A stretch of DNA of 51,859 nucleotides from DASZTU01 sp035493835 (GTDB lineage: Bacteria > Pseudomonadota > Alphaproteobacteria > Rhizobiales > Devosiaceae). Under the pieces are notes generated by a model. It ran no database searches and was not told the origin of the DNA. It worked only from the letters and a program-made list of their open reading frames with translations. Position numbers and translations under genes: made by a program. This document shows positions 35,738 through 44,405 of this stretch, piece after piece (position 1 is the stretch's first letter; every line of letters begins with the position of its first letter). The stretch is taken from NCBI GenBank assembly GCA_035493835.1, contig DATJHO010000021.1, positions 1 through 51,859 on the forward strand, given 5' to 3'.

Positions 35738-36759
35738 GCCGCATCCTCATCGTTACCGACGCTTGGTACCCGCAGACGAACGGGGTGGTCAGGTGCCTGG
35801 ATGCGGTGGGGCGCGAGCTTCGGGGCCGGGGCCACGACGTACAATATTTGACGCCGGACCGGTTCTGGACGGTGCCGCTGCCGACCTACCCGGAGATCCG
35901 GCTGTCGCTCACGCCGTTCGGCGCCGTGGCGCAGCAGATTTCAGCGGTTGATCCGGACCACATCCATATCGCGACCGAAGGGCCGCTCGGGCTGCAGGCA
36001 AAACTCCACTGCAGCGATACCGGTCTGGGCTTCACCACGAGCTATCACACCCGCTTTCCCGAGTATGTCGCGGCGCGGATGCCCGTGCCGTCCGAATGGA
36101 GCTATGCCTATCTCCGCTGGTTCCACAGCGAGGCGGCGGCAACGCTCGTCCCGACCCGCTCGGTTGCGCACGATCTCGAAGCGCAGGGTTTTGACAATAT
36201 CCGCGTCTGGTCACGCGGCGTCGACGCCGCGGCGTTTTCGCCCGGGCCGAAGACGGAGTTCTTGGACCTGCCGGGGCCGCATTTGCTCTATGTCGGCCGG
36301 GTCGCGGTGGAAAAGAACGTCATTGCCTTCCTGAAACTCAAGACGCCCGGCACCAAGATCGTGGTCGGCGACGGCCCGCAGCTTGATGAGCTGAAGCGGC
36401 AATTCCCCGAAGCGGTGTTTCTGGGCCTCAAGCGCGGGGCGGAACTGGCGGCCATCTACCGCAGCGCCGACGTTTTCGTCTTCCCCAGCAAGACCGATAC
36501 GTTTGGCAACGTGATGATCGAGGCGCTGTCCTCCGGCCTGCCGGTTGCGGCTTACCCGGTGAGCGGGCCCATCGACGTGCTGACCGATCCCGAATGCGGT
36601 GCCATGGACGAGGATCTCGGTGTCGCCGTCGCCCGCGCGCTAACCCTCTCGCGCGAGCGGGCGCGCAGCTTTGCCGCCAACTTCACCTGGTCGCACTGTG
36701 CCGACCAATTCTCCGCCGCCCTCGTCCCCGCCCGCGAGGCCGCCGTCCGCGCGGCATAG
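35734..36759 (+). CDS. Glycosyltransferase family 1/4 (MgtA-like)
   Basis: GT-B fold glycosyltransferase, 341 residues. The N-terminal half starts RILIVTDAWYPQTNGVVRCLD, typical of the group that includes sulfolipid synthase and mannosyltransferase MgtA. The donor-binding C-terminal half has LLYVGRVAVEKN, IVVGDGPQLDEL, and the EX7E-like block FVFPSKTDTFGNVMIEALSSGLPVAAYPVSGP. It likely transfers a hexose from a nucleotide sugar to a membrane lipid. The ATG overlaps the upstream TGA stop. Acceptor and sugar are unknown. Confidence 0.9.
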   Translation: MSRILIVTDAWYPQTNGVVRCLDAVGRELRGRGHDVQYLTPDRFWTVPLPTYPEIRLSLTPFGAVAQQISAVDPDHIHIATEGPLGLQAKLHCSDTGLGFTTSYHTRFPEYVAARMPVPSEWSYAYLRWFHSEAAATLVPTRSVAHDLEAQGFDNIRVWSRGVDAAAFSPGPKTEFLDLPGPHLLYVGRVAVEKNVIAFLKLKTPGTKIVVGDGPQLDELKRQFPEAVFLGLKRGAELAAIYRSADVFVFPSKTDTFGNVMIEALSSGLPVAAYPVSGPIDVLTDPECGAMDEDLGVAVARALTLSRERARSFAANFTWSHCADQFSAALVPAREAAVRAA

Positions 36760-36792
36760 GCTTTCTCAGCCGACAATTCGTGCCATGCTCAG

Positions 36793-36930
36793 CGTCATTC
36801 CGGCGAACGCCATCTTCCAGCCTGTCAGCGAGCGCCCAGCCGATCGGAGATGGATCCCGACGTTCGTCGGGATGACGCCGTGGAGGGGGAGCGAGGTCCT
36901 TTTGGCCCATCCTTCGACACGTCCAGGATA
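36793..36930. repeat. Family F element with a partial family D tail
   Basis: 36793-36890 has GTCATTCCGGCGAACGCCAT, CAGCCGATCGGAGATGGATC, CCGACGTTCGTCGGGATGAC and GCCGTGGAGG. Copies are at 44935-45010 and 51409-51510. 36903-36930 has a diverged family D piece (CATCCTTCGACACGTCCAGG). Confidence 0.85.
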
Positions 36931-37010
36931 GGCCCGGGCAACAAGCGCCTCAAAACCAGTTCACATCTTCGTGCATCATATTCTATACATGGATCGCTTC
37001 GGAGCAGTCC

Positions 37011-38219
37011 ATGTCGCCTTCGTCCCGGGTATTGCGCCTCTCGCCCGAGCTGCGCGCATCCATCTTCCACTTTACCGTGTTCACCACCAGCGGCGCGGCC
37101 TCGGCCTATCTGGGGGTGTGGCTGGCGGACAAGGGCATCACCCCCGGTGAGATCGGCATCATCAATGCCGCGCCGGTCTTTGCGCTGCTGCTGATCAATC
37201 TCTTCGTGGGCCGGCTCGCCGACAAGGCCAGCGACTGGCGGCAGATGATCATCATCCTGTCGATCGCGGCGGCGCTGTTCCCGCTGGGGCTCTATGCCGT
37301 TTCCGGCTTCGTGGGCATCGTCATCATCTGGAGCTTGTTTTCCGTGCCGGCCGGCTCGTTGCCGCCGGTCGTCGATGCGGCAACGCTCAGGATGACCGAG
37401 CGCAACGGCACCTCCTTCGGCAATATCCGGGGCTGGGGGACGCTGGGCTCGATGGTTGCGACGGCGGGCACGGGCCTGCTCGCCGCCTGGCTGGGGCCAG
37501 CCTCCTTCGTTCCGACGCTGGTCGGCCTGTCGCTGGCCCGCGCGTTGCTTAGCCTGCAATTGCCGCGCTTTCGCGCGCCGGAGCGGGCCAAGACCTTGCC
37601 GCGCGCCAACACGGCGGGGCGCCTCAAGGAAGTGATGAAGCCCTGGTTCGTGCTGCCGCTGGTCGCCTTCGCGCTGGTGCAGGCGACGCATTCGATCATT
37701 ATCGGCTTTGCCGCGCTGGTCTGGAAAGAGCAGGGGATTTCGGCGGCGCTGATCGGGCCCTTGGTCGCCACCAGCGCCGCGGCGGAGGCCGTGATCATGT
37801 TTTTCTGGCGGCGGATCGGGGCGCGGATCTCAGCGCGGCACATGATCCTCGCCTCATGCATCGCAACGGTGCTGCGCTGGTCGGTGGTGGCGATGAGCCC
37901 GCCGGTCTGGGTGCTGTTCCTGATGCAGATGCTGCACAGCGTCACCTTTGCCATGGGCTATCTCGGCGCGCTCCATTTCATCGCCAACTGGACCAGCGAA
38001 GACATCGCCGCCGAAGCGCAGAGCTTTTCCTTCGTGCTGCAGCAGGGCGTGGCGGTGGTGGCGCTGGTGCTGTTCGGTTGGCTGGTGGCGAGTTTTGGCG
38101 CCGGCGCCTTTTTTGCCGCGGCTGCCCTGGGGTTGATCGGCGTGGGCCTGGTGCTGCTGTCGCTAAAACTCAAGCCGACCAGGGAAACCGCGCTGGTGCC
38201 GGCCGGGGCCGCCGAGTAG
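37011..38219 (+). CDS. MFS transporter (HcaT-like MFS_1-like family)
   Basis: Inner-membrane major facilitator permease, 402 residues with about twelve hydrophobic segments. The N-terminus FHFTVFTTSGAASAYLGVWLADKGITPGEIG and the loop RMTERNGTSFGNIRGWGTLGSM (RG-x-WGT-x-G motif) are characteristic of the 3-phenylpropionate permease-like (HcaT) subfamily. The substrate is unknown; no aromatic catabolic genes are nearby. ATG 37011 has GGAG about eight bases upstream. It is a single gene between repeat blocks. Confidence 0.92.
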   Translation: MSPSSRVLRLSPELRASIFHFTVFTTSGAASAYLGVWLADKGITPGEIGIINAAPVFALLLINLFVGRLADKASDWRQMIIILSIAAALFPLGLYAVSGFVGIVIIWSLFSVPAGSLPPVVDAATLRMTERNGTSFGNIRGWGTLGSMVATAGTGLLAAWLGPASFVPTLVGLSLARALLSLQLPRFRAPERAKTLPRANTAGRLKEVMKPWFVLPLVAFALVQATHSIIIGFAALVWKEQGISAALIGPLVATSAAAEAVIMFFWRRIGARISARHMILASCIATVLRWSVVAMSPPVWVLFLMQMLHSVTFAMGYLGALHFIANWTSEDIAAEAQSFSFVLQQGVAVVALVLFGWLVASFGAGAFFAAAALGLIGVGLVLLSLKLKPTRETALVPAGAAE

Positions 38220-38607
38220 GGGGCCCGCCCTGGTGGTTCGACAGGCTCACCATGAGGGTTCCGGGTGGGATCGGCCAGAGCATTATCCGGACGAGTCGCA
38301 AGCGCCTGAGCGAGGTGTAGCCATCGGGGCGTCAGTGTTTGGTCGCGCCCCTTGCCCAATCATCATCCTCGTCCCCGGACTTGATCCGGGATCAGACCCG
38401 GGGACCCATGTTGCCTTGCCAATAGCTTGGGTGGAACTGGCGAGGCATCATGGCTGGCCGGGTCAAGCCCGGCCATGACGAGTGCGCGGTGAATGCTTCA
38501 ATTCAACGGAACGTGCCCCTAAGAGCTCGGCCCAAAACACCCCCCTCGCAGGACCTCATCCTGAGCCTGTCGAAGGACGAGGTCCCGCGCACCGCCTCGC
38601 CAACCCC
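38220..38607. repeat. Repeat block: family D, long family H (inverted), family D
   Basis: 38230-38262 has a diverged family D unit (GGTTCGACAGGCTCACCATG). 38340-38482 is the long family H element in the reverse orientation of 32634-32760 (CCGGGGACCCATG, CTTGGGTGGAAC, CATCATGGCTGGCCGGGTC). 38550-38586 is another family D unit (TCATCCTGAGCCTGTCGAAG). The region lies between convergent genes and has no coding potential that I trust. Confidence 0.83.
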
Positions 38608-38645
38608 CCCACAAAACAAATCGGCCCGGCATTGCTGCCGGGCCG
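38608..38645 (-). terminator. Rho-independent terminator of the GPR-like gene
   Basis: A perfect 10-base inverted repeat, CGGCCCGGCA (38622-38631) and TGCCGGGCCG (38636-38645), with a 4-base loop. On the minus strand it is followed by ATTTGTTTTG, a usable T-rich tract. It begins 24 bases after the gene's stop. Confidence 0.85.
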
Positions 38646-38668
38646 TTCGTTTCAACACCTGCCGGAGG

Positions 38669-41600
38669 TCAGCTCAGGCGGCCGCTGGCGTGGGCGAGCA
38701 TGGTGTAGACCTTGCCGCGCTCGGAGAGCAGGTGCTCCCGCGATTCCTCGGCGGGACGGGGCCCAGCGGCGGCGCGCTTCAGGATCTGCTCGAACTCTCC
38801 CATGTAAGCCTGGGATGTGCGGGCAAATTCGGGATCGCGCTGCATCTTCTTGCGGACTTCGTCATAGGTGCCCTGGCCGGTCAGTGTATAGATCCGGCGC
38901 GAAAACACATTGGCTTCCCCGGCCTGGTAGCGCGTCCAGGCTTCAGACAGCGCGTTGAGGTCGATGGCCCGGGCGATCTCGTCGGTGAGGCCGGCAAGAT
39001 TAACCGGCTGCGGCTGTGCCGTCGGCTGGACGGTTGCCTGCTTGGCGCTGGCGTTGCGGAGCACGTCGCGCAGCCAGCCGCCATTGTCGTCCCGGGAAGC
39101 GGCGGGGGCGGGCACGGGCTGCGGCGCGGGCTGGCGCGGCTCGGCCGGGCGGGCCGGCGGCAGTTCCGTGCGCACGGGGGCAGGCGCCTGCTCGAGCCGC
39201 GCAGCGGGCTCGAGGCGCGGGGCCGGCTGGTAGGTCGGCGTCGGGCGCGGGGGCTCGGCGCGCGTTTCCGTCCGTGGCTGGGCCGCCGGGCGACGTTCGC
39301 TGACGTCGTGCGCGGCCGATTGCGAGCGGACGATGTCGTTGAGCTCGCTCAGGGCCTCGATCTGCTCGGCGACAACCCGGCGCATTGCGGCGGCGCTGGC
39401 GCGGGTTTCCTCGGGCAGTTCCATGACACCGCGGGCCAGTTCGGAGCGGGTGGCCTCGAGCTCGCTGCTCACTTCCTTAGCCGTCGAGCGCATGGCTGTG
39501 GCGGTCTCGTTGAAGCGCTTGGTCGCCTCTTCGAGCGCCTTCTGCATTTCCTCGATCATCGACTTCTGCGTCTGGCGCAGCAATTCGTCGGCTCGCTGGC
39601 TTTCCGAGGTGGCAGCGCCACGGATCTCGGCCAGCCGCGCGGCGACGTCGGCGCTGGTTTGCTTCAGTGCATCGGCGACCGACCCGGAATTGGCGTTGAT
39701 CGTCTCGGCCAGGCTGTCGGAAGTCGAGTTCATCAGGTTGGCGACGTTCCCGGTGGTCAGCGACAGGGCCGTGGAGACACGCTCCGCGGCGCTGGCCAGG
39801 GTCTCGTTGACGTGGTTTTCGGCGTGCGACAGCACATTGGCGAGCCGCGCCTCCGAGGTCGAAAGCGCGCCGTCGAGGTGCTGCTCGCTCGTCGTAATGA
39901 CGTTCTCGAGCTGTTCCTTGGCACCCGAGATGAGGCCATCGAGCCGACCTTCGGTGCCGGCCAAAACCCCATGCAGGCGGCCTTCGGCGTCCGTGAAGAC
40001 GGTGTCGAAGCGCTGCTGCGTGCCAGAGAGGGCGGCGTCCAAACGCTCCTGCGTGCTGGAGAGGGTGGCATCGATACGCCCGCTGGTGTCGGAAAGCGTG
40101 GTCGAAACCCGCCGCTCGGTCGCAGCTAGCGCGCGGTTCAGCCGCTCCTCGCTGGCGTTGAGCGCGGTGCTGACCTGGCCGGTGGTTTCCGACAGGGTTT
40201 CGTTGAGGCTGGCGGTGGCGTTCGCCATCACGCTCTCGACCGAGCCGGAGGTGGCGCTGAGCGCTTCCTGCATGGTCTGGCGCGCGGCGATGAGGCGGCG
40301 CTCCGTGTCGGTGACGGTATCGGCGATCGACTGGGCGAAGCCGCGCATCCGGACGTCGATGTCGTCGGCGCGGGAAGTGAAGCTCTGCGCCAGTGCTTCC
40401 ATTGCCTCGCGCCGGTCGTCGAGCGTGGCGAGGGCATTGCCGCTGGCGGCGTTGAGCGAGGCGGCGGCCTGATCGATGCCCCGGGCTTCATCGCTGAGAC
40501 TGCCGAGCATGGTGCCGAATTCGCCGACCATGCCGCGGATGGTGTTCTGCAGGGCGGTGACGTGGTCGGTGACGATCCGGCCGGCCTGTTCCGTCGCCCC
40601 GATCGCGTCGCGAACGGTCGAGGAATAGGCCTCCGTCTGGCTCGCTATGCCATTCTCGAGCGTCGCGAGATTGCCGGTCGAGGCATCGAGCACCTGCTGG
40701 AGCAGTTCGTTGCTCTCCTTGAGCTTGCCGAGCGAGGCGCCGACCTCGTGCAGCAGGCGCTGCGAGGTCGCGGACATGATGTCTTCCGCCTCGCGGGCAT
40801 TTTCACCAAGCGCTTCGCGCAGCACATTGCCATGGTTGCGCAGGGCGGCGTGGAGTTGGTCGGACCGGTCATTGACCAGCTGGGCGAAGGCACTGGTGTG
40901 CTCGTCGACCGATTTGTTGAGTTCAGACACGCGGTTACCGACTTGCTCGGCAGCGGCGACGGCCTTGATCTCGATAATGTCCTCGACCTTGCGGGACGCG
41001 ACCTGCAACTGGTCGAGCGCCGACTTGACCGCAACATCCATGCGGTTGGCGGTGGCCTCGACATCGCTGGAGATGTTGGCGGTTGCCGCGACGATCCGCT
41101 GCGCAATGGTTTCCTCGAGCCGGTCGGCGCCCGATTCCAGATCGGCCATCGACTGCACCAGGGCGGTGTTGATCGCGCTGTTGAGGGAGGCAAGCCGTTC
41201 GGCGGTGATGTCGGCGCGGGCGGTGATCGCTTCAGGCAAGGTGCCCAGGCGCTGGTCGACCGTGTCGGTGATCGCCTTGCGCGCCGAGTTGACCCCGGTC
41301 TCGATGATGTCGGCGGCCTGGCGGGCGCTTTCGCCCACCGTGGCCGCGGCGCTGTCGATGCGGCCGGCAATGCCGCCTTCCGCATCGGCCAGCCGCAGGA
41401 TTGCCGAGTCGACCCCGCGTCCGAGATTGTCGTTCACCTCGGCAACCTTGCTGGAGATGAGGTTGGACAGCTGGTCGGTACGGTCCGTCATCACCTCGCT
41501 CACGTCGCGCAGGCTCGCATCGATGCGCTCGCGCACCCCGGCCGCGTGGGCATCGATCGTGCGGGCCAGTTCGACCGTGCGGTCGCCGATGGCGTTGGCT

Positions 41601-43909
41601 ATGTCGTCCGTATGGCTCGCCAGTGTGTCGGAGAGCTGGGTGGTGCGGGTGCCGAGCGCTTCGGACAATTCGTTGGAGCGCGTGGCGACGGCGCTGGCCA
41701 GCTGCTGGGTGCGCTGGTCGAGCGTCGAGTTGAGCTGGCGAGTGCGCTGGTCGAGGGCCTCGGTCAGGGCTTCCGAATGCCCTTCAAGTGTGGCGGCGAT
41801 CTCATGCGCACGGCTTTCGACGGCCTGGCCGAGCTGGTGCGTGCGGCTCTCGAGGGTGGTCGAGAGTTCGAGCGTCCGGCCCTCCAGCGTCGTGTTGAGC
41901 GTCTGCGTCCGCTGGTCGAGCGCCTCGTTGAGGAATTCGGTGCGGCTGTCGAGGGCGCTGGCGAACTCGTCGGTACGGCCGCGCATGGTGTCGTTCAACA
42001 GCTGCAGGCGATTGTCGAGCGCATCGGCCAGGATGTTGGCGTGGCCGGCGAGGGAGTCGTTGAGCTCATTGGTGCGGTCGGCGACGGTATCGGTAACCTG
42101 CTTGATGCGCTCGCCGAGCGCTTCGGTCATCTCGCGGGTGCGCTCGCCGACGATTTCATTGAAATGGCCGGATTTTTCATCGAGCGCCATTTCGAGCACA
42201 TTGGCGCGGGCAGCGAAGGCGGCATTGTGCTTGTCGAGGCTCGCAACCAGCCGCTCGCCCTTGTCGCCGACCACGTTTTCGAGGCCCTGGATGCGGGTAT
42301 CGATGATGTTGGCGATCTCGTCGATGCGGTGGTCGAACTTGGCGAGCGTGTCGGAGCCGGCACCGGAAAGGGTCAGGCGGGCGCGCTCGGTGCTCTCGTC
42401 GAGGTTGCCGTTGATCTCGATGAGAGCGGAGTGGAGGCGGCTCTCAAGGGCGTTGATGTTGACCGAAACGCCTTCATCGATCTGCTGGCCGAGCGAGGCG
42501 AAGAGCGCTTCGGCATCCTTGGCGCGCTGGCTGATCTGGCTGGCGATGCGGTTGCCTGTCGTATCGAGCGCCGTGACGTTGCCGGCAATGCTCTCGTCCA
42601 GCTGCTGGGAGAGCGCAGAAAAGAGGGCTTCGGCGTCCTTGGCCCGCCGGGCGATGTCGGTCGCGATGCGGCTGCCGGTAATGTCGAGCGCGCCGGAAAC
42701 TTCATGGCCGCGGTCGCGCAGTTGGTCGAGCAGGGTCGAACCGCCTTCGGCAAGGAGCTTCCCAAGGCTCGACGTACGGTCGTCGATCGCGCCGGTGAGG
42801 GTCGCCGAACGGGTGTCCAGTGCCTCGACCAAGGCGTTCATGCGCCCCTCGATCACCGAGCTCAGCTCGAAGGTACGGCCTTCGAACGATTGCGACAGGT
42901 TCGAAGTGCGGTCTTCGAGCGTCAGGTTGAGCCGATTGGCGCTCTCATCGAGCGAGGTCAGCAGCTCGTTGCTGCGGTTGTCGACCAGGGTGACGAAGGC
43001 TTCCGTGCGCTCGGCGAAGGTCGAGGTCAGCGCGTTGCCGGCGGATTCGAGGCCGCGGGTGAGGTTGCCGCCGCTCTCCACGATCGTGCCGGCGATACGC
43101 TGGCTGATCATGTCGAGGTCGAAGACGAGCCCGGTATGGCTTTCGGTGATCGCCTCGCGCACCCGATCGGTATTGGTGATGACGCTGTCGCGCTGGCTCG
43201 CCAGTTCCTGGATCAGGGCGCGCATGCGGGATTCATTTTCAGAGTAGGTGCGCTCGAGGGCGGTGACCTCGTTGTGGATCATTACCTCGAGTTCGCCGGC
43301 GCGGCCCAGGGCGCGCTCCAACCCGTCGCCGAGCGCGTTGACTTCGCGCCGCACGGCCTGGCCGACGGAGGCGACCTTTTCGGAGGCGGTGGTTTCGGGC
43401 TCGGCCAGGCGGACAGCGGCCTGGGTGATCGAGCTTGCGGCGAGGCGCAATTCCTGCGCCCGGCGTACCAGCGTCGCGATGGCGAGGAAGCCCCCGACCG
43501 GCAGCACCAGGATGGCAAGGAAGCCGATCAATTCCAGCGGGATAGAGAGCGGCGTGCCTTCATCGAGCGAGCGTAGCCGCAGCACTTCGGCGAGGATAAC
43601 CGCGAGGACCCAGACGACCGCCACCCCGATGGCGATATAGGTCGGCTGCGGCGATGCCTTGCCCTGCAGGCTGAACGGCATCCGGCTCGGCTTGAAGCGG
43701 TCGTCATTGGCGACCGGCCCGGCCTGCGCCGCCAGCTTTTCAGCGGCCCTGAAGCGCTCGCTGCGCTGGGGAATGTCACGGAATTGCGGCCCGGGGGCCC
43801 GCTTTTCGGCGTTATCGTCGAGGTTGAAGATCGAATCCTTGAGGGCGTCCTCAACGGCTGAGAATGCCAACGCGGCGGGATCGGACGAAGTGGTGGGTTT
43901 TTTGGCCAT
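38669..43909 (-). CDS. Growth pole ring (GPR/RgsE)-like giant membrane-anchored coiled-coil protein
   Basis: A 1746-residue polar-growth scaffold candidate. Layout: cytoplasmic N-terminus (1-90), two transmembrane helices (about 91-110 and 127-147), a very long helical region to about 1530, a Pro-rich linker (about 1538-1616), and a conserved C-terminal domain ending in RIYTLTGQGTYDEVRKKM and a helix to residue 1746. Two stretches, about 300-400 and 600-820, are regular 11-residue repeats of the type R-T-x-x-L-x-x-x-L-E-x, as in apolipoprotein-like helices. Agrobacterium GPR (about 2100 residues) and Sinorhizobium RgsE have the same two-helix, hendecad-rich plan and form a ring at the growth pole. 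This is a shorter homologue by architecture. AAAGAG precedes ATG 43909. Confidence 0.85.
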   Translation of the reverse strand: MAKKPTTSSDPAALAFSAVEDALKDSIFNLDDNAEKRAPGPQFRDIPQRSERFRAAEKLAAQAGPVANDDRFKPSRMPFSLQGKASPQPTYIAIGVAVVWVLAVILAEVLRLRSLDEGTPLSIPLELIGFLAILVLPVGGFLAIATLVRRAQELRLAASSITQAAVRLAEPETTASEKVASVGQAVRREVNALGDGLERALGRAGELEVMIHNEVTALERTYSENESRMRALIQELASQRDSVITNTDRVREAITESHTGLVFDLDMISQRIAGTIVESGGNLTRGLESAGNALTSTFAERTEAFVTLVDNRSNELLTSLDESANRLNLTLEDRTSNLSQSFEGRTFELSSVIEGRMNALVEALDTRSATLTGAIDDRTSSLGKLLAEGGSTLLDQLRDRGHEVSGALDITGSRIATDIARRAKDAEALFSALSQQLDESIAGNVTALDTTGNRIASQISQRAKDAEALFASLGQQIDEGVSVNINALESRLHSALIEINGNLDESTERARLTLSGAGSDTLAKFDHRIDEIANIIDTRIQGLENVVGDKGERLVASLDKHNAAFAARANVLEMALDEKSGHFNEIVGERTREMTEALGERIKQVTDTVADRTNELNDSLAGHANILADALDNRLQLLNDTMRGRTDEFASALDSRTEFLNEALDQRTQTLNTTLEGRTLELSTTLESRTHQLGQAVESRAHEIAATLEGHSEALTEALDQRTRQLNSTLDQRTQQLASAVATRSNELSEALGTRTTQLSDTLASHTDDIANAIGDRTVELARTIDAHAAGVRERIDASLRDVSEVMTDRTDQLSNLISSKVAEVNDNLGRGVDSAILRLADAEGGIAGRIDSAAATVGESARQAADIIETGVNSARKAITDTVDQRLGTLPEAITARADITAERLASLNSAINTALVQSMADLESGADRLEETIAQRIVAATANISSDVEATANRMDVAVKSALDQLQVASRKVEDIIEIKAVAAAEQVGNRVSELNKSVDEHTSAFAQLVNDRSDQLHAALRNHGNVLREALGENAREAEDIMSATSQRLLHEVGASLGKLKESNELLQQVLDASTGNLATLENGIASQTEAYSSTVRDAIGATEQAGRIVTDHVTALQNTIRGMVGEFGTMLGSLSDEARGIDQAAASLNAASGNALATLDDRREAMEALAQSFTSRADDIDVRMRGFAQSIADTVTDTERRLIAARQTMQEALSATSGSVESVMANATASLNETLSETTGQVSTALNASEERLNRALAATERRVSTTLSDTSGRIDATLSSTQERLDAALSGTQQRFDTVFTDAEGRLHGVLAGTEGRLDGLISGAKEQLENVITTSEQHLDGALSTSEARLANVLSHAENHVNETLASAAERVSTALSLTTGNVANLMNSTSDSLAETINANSGSVADALKQTSADVAARLAEIRGAATSESQRADELLRQTQKSMIEEMQKALEEATKRFNETATAMRSTAKEVSSELEATRSELARGVMELPEETRASAAAMRRVVAEQIEALSELNDIVRSQSAAHDVSERRPAAQPRTETRAEPPRPTPTYQPAPRLEPAARLEQAPAPVRTELPPARPAEPRQPAPQPVPAPAASRDDNGGWLRDVLRNASAKQATVQPTAQPQPVNLAGLTDEIARAIDLNALSEAWTRYQAGEANVFSRRIYTLTGQGTYDEVRKKMQRDPEFARTSQAYMGEFEQILKRAAAGPRPAEESREHLLSERGKVYTMLAHASGRLS

Positions 43910-44405
43910 ACTCTTTACAACTCTCGCGTCGGCAGTTGGCGGGCAGGCGAAACGCTGGAGTCATGTTGGGTAGCCACCCGTTTCCGTGGTGGTGCCCAAC
44001 TGGGTACAATTCGATGCAAATGCACGAGATCGCCCCAAACCCTCGCCGCCGCTGCGCTGGTACTGGCTAAGTTATACATTCAATTTAAGCCAAACCGAGC
44101 GCAAACTTAAACAAAGGTTAATTTTGGCCAGCGCGGCCTAATCCCTTCTATGTAGGACCCTTAGCCAGCATTCTGGCGAGAATGCGCCACAATCGGACAA
44201 GAACGTGAATTCCCCGGGGCTCTGGGGATAAGGCGGGGGCGGCTGTGGAAAAGCTCTCCGGTATGGCCGGTCCGCGCGTCCTGGCATGGTTAAGATTGGG
44301 TGCCCGAAGAGGGGCGATTTGCACACTTCCGCGTAAACGCAGGTTCATCGCGCCGCACTAGCTTGGTCTCTGCCGTCAAGCAGACGAAATCGAGGAGTAC
44401 GGCCG
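43910..44405. other. Divergent promoter region of the GPR-like and pseudo-Hpt genes
   Basis: Nearly 500 bases between the divergent starts, with an A/T-richer core at about 44065-44125 that stands out from the GC-rich surroundings. It contains a full CtrA motif (separate entry). No repeat-family element occurs here, in contrast to most gaps of this size in the window. No gene is supported. Confidence 0.7.
44107..44121. promoter_or_regulatory. CtrA binding site (TTAA-N7-TTAA)
   Basis: TTAA at 44107-44110, seven bases, TTAA at 44118-44121: an exact match to the core CtrA motif of alphaproteobacteria. It lies about 200 bases upstream of the GPR-like start on one side and about 285 bases from the pseudo-Hpt start on the other. 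CtrA control is inferred from the motif and its location in the A/T-rich core. Confidence 0.6.

Noticed and set aside
40562..43576. A 1004-codon open frame on the plus strand opposite the GPR-like gene, and a second of 866 codons at 40647-43247.
   Set aside because: Both are antisense shadows. The hendecad repeats use a narrow GC-rich codon set that leaves few stops in other frames. No ribosome binding sites or family patterns are present, while the minus-strand frame has membrane helices and a terminator.
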